Part shown: one piece after another, positions 16,217 through 24,402 of the stretch
How the letters are laid out: each line of letters begins with the position of its first letter
Position numbering within the stretch: position 1 is the stretch's first letter
Assembly (NCBI GenBank): GCA_046351135.1
Contig: JAXLZA010000009.1
Coordinates: 186,001-250,000, forward strand
Direction: 5' to 3'
Origin: UBA4427 sp046351135
Lineage (GTDB): Bacteria > Myxococcota_A > UBA9160 > UBA4427
Length of the DNA: 64,000 bases
Made by a program: the position numbers and the translations under genes
Notes under the pieces: model-generated
Told to the model about the DNA's origin: nothing
Databases searched by the model: none
Seen by the model: the letters and a program-made list of their open reading frames with translations, nothing else

Positions 16217-16606
16217 ATGATTGCGACGCCGCCCGAGTTCGCCAAGCTGACGCCCGAGATGAAGGCCCGCCTCGATCGCTTCCGCGACGAGCATGCGAAC
16301 GACAAGCTCGGCAAGGTCGCGGGGCGCATCCTGCTCGAGGACGAGAAGATCCGGATCTGGGAGATGATCCTCGAGCCCGGCCAGGCGAGCGACCTCCACG
16401 AGCACACGCTCGACTACTACCTCGTGATCATGGAGGGCGACGAGGTCGCGGGCGTGACGCCGAAGGGCTCGCCGGTCGACTCGTTCGTCGGTCTCGTGCC
16501 GAAGGACGGCAACACCGTCGCCATCCCGAAGGGCGGCGTCGAGTGGGCCTGGAACGTCGGCAAGAAGACCTACCGCGAGATCCTGATCGAGCTCAAGAAC
16601 AGCTGA
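16217..16606 (+). CDS. Cupin-fold hypothetical protein
   Basis: A 129-residue small protein with an exact AGGAG ribosome site six bases before ATG 16217. The central part reads as a single cupin barrel: KIRIWEMILEPGQASDLHEH (about 48-67) gives motif 1 with PG and two histidines, HTLDYYLVIMEGDEV follows, and VAIPKGGVEWAWNVGKKTYR is the motif 2 region. The substrate is unknown; such small cupins can be isomerases, dioxygenases or binding proteins. It is separated from amt by the nested inverted repeat and converges on the TIGR03032 gene with an 18-base gap. Confidence 0.75.
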   Translation: MIATPPEFAKLTPEMKARLDRFRDEHANDKLGKVAGRILLEDEKIRIWEMILEPGQASDLHEHTLDYYLVIMEGDEVAGVTPKGSPVDSFVGLVPKDGNTVAIPKGGVEWAWNVGKKTYREILIELKNS

Positions 16607-16624
16607 GGTCCGGAACCGAGGCCG

Positions 16625-17713
16625 TCAGGCCTCGCGCTCGCGGCCCCAGAAGGTCTGCTCGGGCATCGACAGCGCCTGCTTGTGCGTCTCGTCGTGGAGC
16701 CCGAGCAGGCCCGGGCGCTTCAGGCCCGGCAGGACCTGCACGTCGTAGATCTCCTCGCAGCTCCGCAGGTACTTGAGCTCGCCGACGATCGCGCCGGAAG
16801 GCAGGTGGAGGATCGTGACGCCGCAGGCGAGGTCCTTGCGCCCGGCGATCCCGAGGTCGCCGAACGTGTGCTGTTTGCGGATCAGCGACGTGCCGACGAA
16901 GAGATAGTCGCCCGCTCGGGCCATGCCCCGGGCGAAGCCCGGTACGCGATTCACGACCTCGTAGCGCAGACCGTTCCCCTCGCCGTCGCGCGGCACCTCG
17001 ACCGCGACGAGCTCCCCCGTCGACGAGAGCAGCAGATAGAGGACCCCGTCGTAGACCCGCGGCGAGTGGGGCATCGCGAGACCGTCGAGCAGGATCTCGC
17101 CCGACGGCACGTGCATCAGGACACCGCCCCGCTCCTTGCCCTCGCGCCAGCCGCCCGCGACGTCCGTCCGCCCCAGCGCCGTCGCATAACGGATCTCCCG
17201 CTCGACCGCCGCGAGTCCATTGAGATGACAGCGATCCTCGGGCGCGAGCGCCGAGACGAAGGGCGGCTTCCAGACGGGGCGGAAGCTGTGGAGCGGGTCG
17301 AGCTGAAAGAGGCAGGAGAAGAGCGTGTTGACGCCGATCAGCCCCTGCTCCGTCCAGACCATGTCGTGGATCGCGAGCGCGCCCGCGAAGTGGACCGAGC
17401 GCGGGACGAAGAGCGCGTCGTACGTCTTCGGCTGGCGCGGATAGGTCGGCGCCAGCCGCGGCTCGTTCGCGAGCAGGACGACCGCGTTCTTCGTCGCCAC
17501 CGCCATGCGATCGCCCTCGACCGCGAGCCCCATCGGCTCTTCGAAGGTCCGCGGCAGCTGGATCAAGCGCTCGCCGTCCGACGAGATCAGGATGACCTTC
17601 CCCGCCTGATAGGTCGTGAGCGCGATCGAGCAGCCGATCTCGGCGAGGATCTCGGGGACCTGCAGCGTGTGCTGGATGGTGAAGGGCGTGGTCGGCGGAG
17701 CGACATTCGACAT
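16625..17713 (-). CDS. TIGR03032 family (DUF4915) protein of unknown function
   Basis: A 362-residue protein with repeated beta-propeller-like strands. Recognisable family blocks are LALTTYQAGKVILI-type SIALTTYQAGKVILISS (about 29-45), the GLAVEGDRMAVAT strand, RSVHFAGALAIHDMVW, GVNTLFSCLFQLD, CHLNGLA and MPHSPRVYDGVLYLL. The last part, EIYDVQVLPGLKRPGLLG, is also typical. No catalytic function is known for the family; it often neighbours TPR, sulfotransferase or glycosyltransferase genes. Here it diverges from a TPR glycosyltransferase 163 bases away, consistent with that pattern. ATG at 17713 is well placed. Confidence 0.85.
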   Translation of the reverse strand: MSNVAPPTTPFTIQHTLQVPEILAEIGCSIALTTYQAGKVILISSDGERLIQLPRTFEEPMGLAVEGDRMAVATKNAVVLLANEPRLAPTYPRQPKTYDALFVPRSVHFAGALAIHDMVWTEQGLIGVNTLFSCLFQLDPLHSFRPVWKPPFVSALAPEDRCHLNGLAAVEREIRYATALGRTDVAGGWREGKERGGVLMHVPSGEILLDGLAMPHSPRVYDGVLYLLLSSTGELVAVEVPRDGEGNGLRYEVVNRVPGFARGMARAGDYLFVGTSLIRKQHTFGDLGIAGRKDLACGVTILHLPSGAIVGELKYLRSCEEIYDVQVLPGLKRPGLLGLHDETHKQALSMPEQTFWGREREA

Positions 17714-17876
17714 GCGCCGGAGTGTGAAGCCGAACGCGTCGGACCACAACGGTCGGCAGGCCGCCGGCAGGGGGCGCGCAGCCCCTCGAGCGCATGCGAT
17801 CGCGCCGACTGCGCGCGTCGCGCTCTGCTCGCCCGCACTCTCGCCCGCGGCGCCGCGACCCGCCATCCTCTCCGCG

Positions 17877-20096
17877 ATGGATCCCTCCGCCCTCGCCGCG
17901 AAGACCCGCGAAGCGCTCCAGCTGCAGCGCGCCGGTCGGCTCGGTCCGGCGCGCCGCGCCTGGGAGCGGATCCTCGAGCGCGCCCCCCGCCATCCCCCGG
18001 CCTGCAATGGTCTCGCGCTGATCCGGCTCGCGGAGAGTCGACCGGGCGAGGCGCTCGAGCTCCTCGCCGTCGCCGTCGAGGAGAAGCCCGACTCCGCGAT
18101 CTACCGGAACAACCTCGCCAACGCGCTGAAGGCCCTCGGTCGCCTCGAGGAGGCCGCCGCCGCCTATCACGAAGCGCTGCGCCTCGACCCGGGCTACGTC
18201 TCGCCCGAGTACAACCTCGCCCTGCTCGAGCTCGCGCGGGGCGCAGCCGGCCCGGCGCGCGAACGATTCGAGCGCCTGCTCGCACGCCGACCCGACTTCG
18301 CGCCCGCCTGCGCCTCGCTGGCCAGGCTGCTGCTCGAGACGGCGGATCCCGCCCAGGCGATCACCTGCCTGCGCCGCGGCCTCGAAGCCTCGCCCGGGAA
18401 CGCGGAGCTCCTCGTCGATCTCGGCGCCCTGCTCCGTCGGCACGGGCGTCTCGAAGAGGCGATCGCCTGCCACGAGCGACTCGTCGCCCTGCAACCGGAT
18501 CGCTCCGCTTCGTTCAACGATCTCGGGGCGCTCTACCAGCTCCAGGGCCGGATCGAGCCCGCCCTCGCCTGCTTCGATCGCGCGCTCGCCCTCGACCCGC
18601 GCTCGGGCCATGCCCACTTCAATCGCGGAAAGCTCCTCGCGGACCTCGATCGCCAGGACGAGGCCTGCCGGGCGCTCGAGCAGGCGATCGCGGTCGAGCC
18701 GACCCTCGCGACCGAGGCGGCCTGCCATCTCGCCGTCGCCCGCCGCCATCTCTGCGACTGGCAGGACGAGGCGACCCGCACCGCCGCGCTCGCCGCGCGG
18801 ATCGAGCGGCTGATCCGGGACGAGCCGACGCGGGGACTGCCGCCGCTCACGCTCAACGTCGTACCGGTGCCGGCCGCGCTCCGCCTCGCGGTGGCCCGGC
18901 ATCTCGGGCGCGGCGTCGAGCGCGAGTGTGCGGCGCTGGTCCGGCGCCATCCGCTTCGCCCCGCACCGCGCGATCCCGAGTCACCCCTGCGGATCGGCTA
19001 TGTCTCGCCCGACTTCCGCGTCCACGCCGTCGGCAGCCTGATCCACGACCTCTTTCGCCACCACGACCGCCGCGCCGTCACCGTCCACGCCTACTCCCTC
19101 GTGACGGTCGACGACGCCTTCGCCCGCGCCGTGCGCGCCGGCGTCGATCGCTTCGTCGACGTCTCGCGCGGGACCGCCCTCGAGATCGCGCGGCGCATCC
19201 ACGCCGATCGGATCGACGTGCTCGTCGACGTGGCGGGCTACACGACCCACTCGCGGACGGCGATCTTCGCGCTGCGGCCGGCGCCGGTGCAGATCCACTG
19301 GCTCGGCTACCTCGACACGATGGGCGCCGACTTCCTGCCCTACATCCTGGCCGACGCGACGGTGGTCCCGGAGGGCGCGACGGACGACTTCAGCGAGACG
19401 ATCGTCGAGCTGCCTCGGAGCTTCGCCGTCGCCTCGCCGATGCCGATCGCCCAGACGCCGACCCGCGCGGCGCTCGGTCTGCCCGAAGACGCGTTCGTGT
19501 TCTGCTGCATGAACGGGCTCCACAAGATCGACGTGCCCGTCTTCGACGCCTGGATGCGGATCCTCGCGCGCGTGCCGGGCTCGCGGCTCTGGCTCGCCGA
19601 CGAGGGATCCGGGACGGCCCGCGCGAACCTCGCCCGGGAGGCTGCGACGCGGGGCATCGATCCCGCGCGACTGCAGTTCGCACCGCGCGACCCGCTTCCG
19701 GAATACCTGGCCCGCTACCGCATCGCCGATCTCTTCCTCGACACCTTCGCCTACAACGCCGGTGCGACGGCCGCGGGCGCCCTGCGCGCCGGGCTCCCCG
19801 TCCTGACGCGGCCGGGATCGAGCTTCATGAGCCGGATGGGCGCGAGCCTCTGCCGCGCCGCGGACCTGGCCGACCTCGTCTGTGCGTCGACCGACGACTA
19901 CGTCGAGCGGGCGGTCGCGTTGGCAGGGAACCCGGGCGCGCTCGCCGCCCTCCGGCAGCGGCTCGCCCTCGCCGCGTCGAGCGCCCCGCTCTTCGACCTC
20001 CCGGGCTTCGCGCGGGATCTCGAGGCGGCCTATCGGGCCGCGTGGGCCCACCGGGCGGCGGGGAGCACCGCGCGCCGGATTCGCGTCGCGCGCTGA
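17877..20096 (+). CDS. TPR-repeat O-GlcNAc transferase-like glycosyltransferase (GT41)
   Basis: The 739-residue protein has about eight TPRs in residues 1-290 (for example AIYRNNLANALKALGRLEEA and RSASFNDLGALYQLQGRIEP) followed by a GT41/OGT C-terminal half. OGT landmarks are LRIGYVSPDFRVHAVGSLIH (about 369-388), PAPVQIHWLGYLDTMG, FCCMNGLHKIDVPVFDAW with the UDP-contacting lysine, and DLFLDTFAYNAGATAAGALR plus SFMSRMGASL near the end. It likely transfers a sugar to protein hydroxyls in the cytoplasm; donor and targets are unknown. ATG at 17877 begins MDPSALAAKTREAL, the first TPR helix. Confidence 0.92.
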   Translation: MDPSALAAKTREALQLQRAGRLGPARRAWERILERAPRHPPACNGLALIRLAESRPGEALELLAVAVEEKPDSAIYRNNLANALKALGRLEEAAAAYHEALRLDPGYVSPEYNLALLELARGAAGPARERFERLLARRPDFAPACASLARLLLETADPAQAITCLRRGLEASPGNAELLVDLGALLRRHGRLEEAIACHERLVALQPDRSASFNDLGALYQLQGRIEPALACFDRALALDPRSGHAHFNRGKLLADLDRQDEACRALEQAIAVEPTLATEAACHLAVARRHLCDWQDEATRTAALAARIERLIRDEPTRGLPPLTLNVVPVPAALRLAVARHLGRGVERECAALVRRHPLRPAPRDPESPLRIGYVSPDFRVHAVGSLIHDLFRHHDRRAVTVHAYSLVTVDDAFARAVRAGVDRFVDVSRGTALEIARRIHADRIDVLVDVAGYTTHSRTAIFALRPAPVQIHWLGYLDTMGADFLPYILADATVVPEGATDDFSETIVELPRSFAVASPMPIAQTPTRAALGLPEDAFVFCCMNGLHKIDVPVFDAWMRILARVPGSRLWLADEGSGTARANLAREAATRGIDPARLQFAPRDPLPEYLARYRIADLFLDTFAYNAGATAAGALRAGLPVLTRPGSSFMSRMGASLCRAADLADLVCASTDDYVERAVALAGNPGALAALRQRLALAASSAPLFDLPGFARDLEAAYRAAWAHRAAGSTARRIRVAR

Positions 20097-20117
20097 GCGC
20101 AGCGCCGGGCTCGCTCC

Positions 20118-21077
20118 TCAATACCCCTCGTTCGGATCGACGAGGGACACGAGCGGCTCGCCCCGGTCGAAACGAGCGAGGTTCTCGAGGAAGCGCTCGA
20201 GAATGATGCCGTTCGAGTCCGATCCGCTCCACGAGATGTGGGCCGAGACGCGGACGCGCGGGTCGGCGTACATCCAGTGGCCCGCCGGCAGGGGCTCGGG
20301 GTCGACGCAATCGAGCGTCGCCCGCGCGATCTGCCCGCGATCGAGGGCGCGCCGCAGCGCGTCCTGATCGACGAGTCCCCCGCGCGCGATGTTGACGAGA
20401 TGGGCACCGGACTTCACCGCCGCGAAGGCCGCGTCGTCGAAGAGGTGGCGGCTCGCCGGGGTCTCGGGCGCCGCGATCACGACGTGGTCCGCGTCGCCGA
20501 GCAGCGAGGCGAGGTCGCGCGCGAGCTCGACGCCTGCGATCGGGCTGGGGGCTCCGCTCCTCCGCAGGGCGCGGACGCGCATGTCGAAGGGCAGCGCGCG
20601 CCGGGCGATCGCCTGGCCGATGCCGCCGAAGCCCACGAGGGCGAGGGTCCGTCCGGCGAGGGTCCCGAGGTCGGCGCGGTGCCAGATCGGGGGCGGCGCC
20701 GAGAGCCAGTGCTCGACGAGGCGCTTCTCCGCCTCGAGCAGGACCGCGATCACCCACTCCGAGATCGCCGTCGCCGAGGCGCCGCGTGAGCAGCTGAATG
20801 GGACGTCCTTCACGAGCTCGAAGGGAAAGCCGTTGACGCCCGTCCCGTAGGCGTGGACCCAGCGCACCCCGCGCGCGAGGACGGCCGCGAGGTTCTCGGT
20901 GCCCATGGGCAGGGTCAGCAGCGCGTCGAAGCGCTCGTAGGCGGGGCCGTCGGGGAGCGGTCCGCGCATCGGGATCTCGACGATCTCGAGCGCGGGATGG
21001 GCCGCGCGCACCGGCCCGAGCAGCGCGCTCGGCAGGTGGGTCGCGAGCCGTCGGATCGGTCGATCGGAGCCCGCCAT
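20118..21077 (-). CDS. D-2-hydroxyacid dehydrogenase family protein
   Basis: NAD(P)-dependent oxidoreductase of 319 residues. The Rossmann motif is LALVGFGGIGQAIARR (about 146-161), followed by the substrate segment VNIARGGLVDQDAL (about 227-240, catalytic Arg in IARG), DCVDPEPLPAGHW with the paired acid, and the SAHISW histidine (about 282). The N-terminal substrate half contains a GTENLAAVLARGVRWVH stretch like phosphoglycerate/glyoxylate reductases. The start ATG at 21077 lies 1 base beyond the acyl-CoA synthetase stop, so the two are co-transcribed. The substrate is undetermined, perhaps an acid from the same degradation route. Confidence 0.88.
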   Translation of the reverse strand: MAGSDRPIRRLATHLPSALLGPVRAAHPALEIVEIPMRGPLPDGPAYERFDALLTLPMGTENLAAVLARGVRWVHAYGTGVNGFPFELVKDVPFSCSRGASATAISEWVIAVLLEAEKRLVEHWLSAPPPIWHRADLGTLAGRTLALVGFGGIGQAIARRALPFDMRVRALRRSGAPSPIAGVELARDLASLLGDADHVVIAAPETPASRHLFDDAAFAAVKSGAHLVNIARGGLVDQDALRRALDRGQIARATLDCVDPEPLPAGHWMYADPRVRVSAHISWSGSDSNGIILERFLENLARFDRGEPLVSLVDPNEGY

Positions 21078-21078
21078 G

Positions 21079-22653
21079 CTAGGCCTCCTCGGCGAGCCCG
21101 TTCGAGACGATCTGCTCGACGAGCAGCGTCCGCTGGATCTGGTTCGTCGCCGTCGTCCGGGGCAGCGACGCGAGGCGCGCGATCCGCCGCGGCTTCTTGA
21201 AGCCCGCGAGACGCCCCTCGCAGAAGGCCTGGAGCGCGGCGAGCGAGATCGCGACCCCAGGCTTCGCGACGACGGCGGCGCACAGCAGATCGCCCCAGTG
21301 CGGGTCCGGCAGCCCGACGAGCGCCACGTCCTCGATCCCCGGCACGTCGCGCAGGACGGCCTCGACCTCGGCGGGGGAGACGCTCTCGCCGCCGGTGCGC
21401 AGGACCTCCTTCTTGCGGCCGGTGATCGAGAGGTAGCCCTCGTCGTCGAAGGCCCCGAGGTCGCCGGTATGGAACCAGCCGTCGACCAGCGCGCTCGCGG
21501 TCGCCGCCGGGTCGTCGAAGTAGCCGTCGCACAGGAACGGGCTGCGGATGCAGATCTCGCCGTCGGGACCGAGGCGGACGTCGACCGAGACGGCGGCGGG
21601 GCCGACGCTCCCCGGCTTGCGGAGCACGTCGGCGTCGCAGAGGGCGTTGCCCGTCCCGACCTCGGTCGAGCCGTAGTAGATGCGGATGCGCGCGCGGGGG
21701 AAGCGCGCCTTCATGTCGCGCAGCAGCTCGATCGGCGTCGCCGAGGTCCCGGTATCGAGCTGGTCGAGGGTCGAGAGATCGTAGGCGGAGAGATCCGCCT
21801 CGAGGATGCGCTTCCAGACGACCGGGAGGCCGTAGATGCGGTTCGCGCGGCGGGCCTGGACCATGCCGAGCAGCGCGTCGGCGGAGGCGGTCGTGTAGGC
21901 GATCTCGCCGCGGGTCTGCCAGGCGGAGATCGCGAGCGTGAAGCCCGCCATGTGGAAGAGCGGGAACATGCAGACCGTCCGCTCGGGCTCGTCGCGGAAG
22001 ACGCCCTGGAAGCCGCGGAGCCAGTTGGCGCGGTGGGAGAGGACGACGCCCTTCGGGCGGCCGGTGCTGCCGCTGGTGAAGAAGATGACGTGGGGGTCGG
22101 TCTCGACGAGGCGCGGCTCGACGATCGGCGCCGGCGGATCGGGGAGCGTCTGCGCGTCGAGCGCGAAATGACCGAGGGCGCGCGCAGGCCCCGCCGCCCG
22201 GGCGCAGGCGCCGTCGTCGCCGAGGCTCCGCGCGACCGGGAGCAGCGCGATGCGATCGATGCCGGCGCGGTCGGCGACGCGCCGGGCGTCGGGGGCGCGC
22301 ACCGGGTCGACGACGAGGAGCGTCCCGCGCGCGAGCTTCGCGACGTCCCCGGCCTCGTCGGCGGAGAGCCGGGCGTTGAGCGGCGCGAACACGGCGCCGA
22401 GCCGCGCGAGGGCGATGAAGAGCGGCATGACCTCGATCGCGGTGTCGATCCAGCCGAGCACGCGGTCGCCGTGGCCGATGCCGAGCTGCGTGCGGAGCGC
22501 ATGGGCCAGGCGCTCGGCCTCGCGGTCGAGCGCGGCATAGGTCCGCTCGTCGGGGCCGACGGCGACGGCCGGCCGGGCGGGCGCGCTCGCGGCCCCGCGC
22601 CGGATGATGTCGCCGATCAGGAGTCCGCGGCCTTCGGTCTGTGTCCCTGTCAT
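21079..22653 (-). CDS. Acyl-CoA synthetase / AMP-dependent ligase
   Basis: ANL-superfamily enzyme (524 residues) that activates a carboxylic acid with ATP and CoA. Motifs are FFTSGSTGRPKGVVLSHR (P-loop, about 190-207), IYYGSTEVGTG (A5, about 323), GWFHTGDLGAFDDEGYLSI (A7-A8), and GRKKEVLRTGGESVSPAEVE. The catalytic lysine appears in TNQIQRTLL region, where the usual K before xR is replaced (TATNQIQRTLLVEQ), so the A10 lysine is not obvious and activity deserves checking. It is the first gene of a pair with the hydroxyacid dehydrogenase and diverges from tetR across a palindrome. Confidence 0.88.
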   Translation of the reverse strand: MTGTQTEGRGLLIGDIIRRGAASAPARPAVAVGPDERTYAALDREAERLAHALRTQLGIGHGDRVLGWIDTAIEVMPLFIALARLGAVFAPLNARLSADEAGDVAKLARGTLLVVDPVRAPDARRVADRAGIDRIALLPVARSLGDDGACARAAGPARALGHFALDAQTLPDPPAPIVEPRLVETDPHVIFFTSGSTGRPKGVVLSHRANWLRGFQGVFRDEPERTVCMFPLFHMAGFTLAISAWQTRGEIAYTTASADALLGMVQARRANRIYGLPVVWKRILEADLSAYDLSTLDQLDTGTSATPIELLRDMKARFPRARIRIYYGSTEVGTGNALCDADVLRKPGSVGPAAVSVDVRLGPDGEICIRSPFLCDGYFDDPAATASALVDGWFHTGDLGAFDDEGYLSITGRKKEVLRTGGESVSPAEVEAVLRDVPGIEDVALVGLPDPHWGDLLCAAVVAKPGVAISLAALQAFCEGRLAGFKKPRRIARLASLPRTTATNQIQRTLLVEQIVSNGLAEEA

Positions 22654-22693
22654 CCTGTCCTTCTCCGTCCGTCCCCTTGCGACCGGGCGCGAC

Positions 22694-22710
22694 CGAGAAT
22701 ACCGTTCTCG
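22694..22710. promoter_or_regulatory. Putative TetR operator between acyl-CoA synthetase and tetR
   Basis: CGAGAATACCGTTCTCG has perfect 6-base arms (CGAGAA/TTCTCG) and a 5-base centre. It ends two bases before the tetR ATG and lies 41 bases before the divergent ligase ATG, so one bound repressor could block both genes. A second partial dyad with GGAA and TTCC ends follows at 22711-22730. Confidence 0.6.
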
Positions 22711-22712
22711 GA

Positions 22713-23420
22713 ATGGAGAACAACGTTCCCGAGCCCCGCGCCCGTGCGCCGCTCGCCCTCGTCGGCGGGCAGGTCGTCGGCCAGACGGTCGACCGGAGCC
22801 TGGCGCAGCGCCGGGAGGCGGCCCGGCTCGAGGTCGAACGTCTGGTGCGCGCCGCGTTCACGATGATCGAGCGCAGCGGCGGTCTCGATCCCAAGGTCTC
22901 GGACATCCTCGCCGAGGCGGGTCTCTCGAACCAGGCCTTCTACCGCCACTTCCGCAGCAAGCACGAGCTGCTCGTCGCGGTCCTCGACGAGGGCATCCGC
23001 GGGCTCGCCGACTACCTCGCCACGCGCATGGCGTCGGCGCCGGGACCGGTCGCCGCGATCCGCGAGTGGGTGCGCGGCATGGCGGCCCAGGCCCAGGATC
23101 CGGCGGGCGCCCGGGCGAGCCGGCCCTTCGCCCTCGCGCGTGGGCGTCTCGCGGAGACGTTTCCCGGCGAGGTCGCGCGCTCCCGCGACCAGCTGACGGC
23201 GCCGCTGCGCGTGACCCTCGAAGCGGCGCGGTCCGAGGGCGCCCTGCCCGCGGTCGTCCCCGATCAGGACGCCGAAGCCCTGTACCACCTCATGATGGGC
23301 TGGATCGAGGCGCGCCTGGTCGAAGGGCGGATCCCCGAAGCCGCCGAGGTCGAGCGGCTCGAGTCCTTCGTGATGTCGGGACTCGAGCGGCGCGTGGGCG
23401 TCGAAGAACGAGGGCGCTAG
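22713..23420 (+). CDS. TetR-family transcriptional regulator
   Basis: A 235-residue one-component regulator. The helix-turn-helix is in LVRAAFTMIERSGGLDPKVSDILAEAGLSNQAFYRHFRSKHELL, quoted here by its core AEAGLSNQAFYRHFRSK (about 69-85). It has an unusually long 40-residue N-terminal arm. The C-terminal ligand domain is unclassified. Divergence from an acyl-CoA synthetase across a palindrome and the downstream kor genes suggest it senses an acyl-CoA or acid and controls both sides. ATG at 22713 is immediately after the operator, so transcription from the operator region would give a very short leader. Confidence 0.88.
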   Translation: MENNVPEPRARAPLALVGGQVVGQTVDRSLAQRREAARLEVERLVRAAFTMIERSGGLDPKVSDILAEAGLSNQAFYRHFRSKHELLVAVLDEGIRGLADYLATRMASAPGPVAAIREWVRGMAAQAQDPAGARASRPFALARGRLAETFPGEVARSRDQLTAPLRVTLEAARSEGALPAVVPDQDAEALYHLMMGWIEARLVEGRIPEAAEVERLESFVMSGLERRVGVEERGR

Positions 23421-23497
23421 GCGGGGCGCGGGGCGCGGGCGCGAGCGGGATCGGACGAAGCCGGCCACGGCCGGTGGACCAGACGGAGGAAGCGAGC

Positions 23498-24097
23498 GTG
23501 ACGAACGGACGGGAACGGGAAGTCCTGTGGACGGGAATCGGAGGCCAGGGCGTCCAGCTCGCGGCGACGATCCTCGCCCGGGCGGGGACCCTCGAAGGCC
23601 TCGAGGTCATGTCGCTCGGGACCTACGGCGGCACCATGCGCGGCGGCAACACCGACGCGACGGTCGTCCTCGCGAATCGCCCGATCACGTCGCCGCCGAT
23701 CGTGCCCCGGGCCTGGGCCGCGGTCGTCGCGCATCCGCGCTTCTTCGATCCCGTCCGCCCGAAGCTGCGCAAGGACGGCCTCGTCGTCGTCAACGCCGAG
23801 ATCCTCGAGCAGCCGCTCTACGCTCCGTCGGAGCCGCGACCGGCCCACCTGCTCGAGATCCAGGCGACGACCCTCGCGCGCGAGGCCGACGCGCCGAACG
23901 CCGCCGCCCTCGTCCTGCTCGCCGCCTTCGCGACCGCGACGGGCATCGTCTCCCAGGCTTCCCTCGCCGAGGCCCTCGCGAATTCGCTGCCCGCCTATCG
24001 CAGCCAGTTCCTCGAATCGAACCGGCGCGCCCTCGCCGCCGGCGCGGGCGCGGTCGCCGCACAGTGCGTGCCCGCCTGGACGAAGGAGGCCGCATGA
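23498..24097 (+). CDS. korC: 2-oxoacid:ferredoxin oxidoreductase gamma subunit
   Basis: A 199-residue KorC/PorG-type subunit, starting at GTG 23498 with GGAGGA seven bases upstream. Characteristic sequence includes VLWTGIGGQGVQLAATILAR (about 9-28), EVMSLGTYGGTMRGGNTDA (about 37-55) and NAAALVLLAAFATATGIV. This domain helps bind CoA or organise the complex. It overlaps korD by ATGA. The order gamma-delta-alpha-beta is common for four-subunit 2-oxoglutarate (Kor) or isovalerate (Vor) enzymes; 2-oxoglutarate is my best guess but the substrate is not readable. Confidence 0.92.
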   Translation: MTNGREREVLWTGIGGQGVQLAATILARAGTLEGLEVMSLGTYGGTMRGGNTDATVVLANRPITSPPIVPRAWAAVVAHPRFFDPVRPKLRKDGLVVVNAEILEQPLYAPSEPRPAHLLEIQATTLAREADAPNAAALVLLAAFATATGIVSQASLAEALANSLPAYRSQFLESNRRALAAGAGAVAAQCVPAWTKEAA

Positions 24098-24402
24098 GCC
24101 GTCCGCAACCGAAAGGCAGCGTCGTCCTCTCGACCGCCCGCTGCAAGGGCTGCGAGCTCTGCATCCCGGCCTGCCCGCCCGGCGTGCTGCGCATGTCGAA
24201 GCGCCGCAACGCCTCGGGCTACCTGCTGCCCGAGCTGCTCGAGGGCTGCACCGGCTGCGGCGCGTGCCTGCTCGTCTGCCCCGACTACTGCTTCGAGATC
24301 TACCGCCTCGACGGCGACAAACCCGCGGCCGCGGCCGCGAAGCCCACCGGCACGGTCGCCGATACCCGCGAGCTGCCGGTGGCCCAGGAGGTCCAGGGAT
24401 GA
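24094..24402 (+). CDS. korD: 2-oxoacid:ferredoxin oxidoreductase delta subunit (2x[4Fe-4S] ferredoxin)
   Basis: A 102-residue polyferredoxin subunit with two 4Fe-4S motifs: CKGCELCIPACPPG (about 15-28) and CTGCGACLLVCPDYCFEI (about 50-67). It passes electrons from the ThDP-bound intermediate to external ferredoxin. The C-terminus is an Ala/Thr-rich extension. ATG at 24094 follows GGAGG and overlaps korC, and its stop overlaps korA, both as ATGA, which suggests stoichiometric translation of the complex. Confidence 0.93.
   Translation: MSRPQPKGSVVLSTARCKGCELCIPACPPGVLRMSKRRNASGYLLPELLEGCTGCGACLLVCPDYCFEIYRLDGDKPAAAAAKPTGTVADTRELPVAQEVQG

Noticed and set aside
16618..16633. GAGGCC-GTCA-GGCCTC hairpin at the convergent cupin/TIGR03032 ends
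   Set aside because: Only 6 bp with no T-run and it spans a stop codon; too weak to call a terminator.
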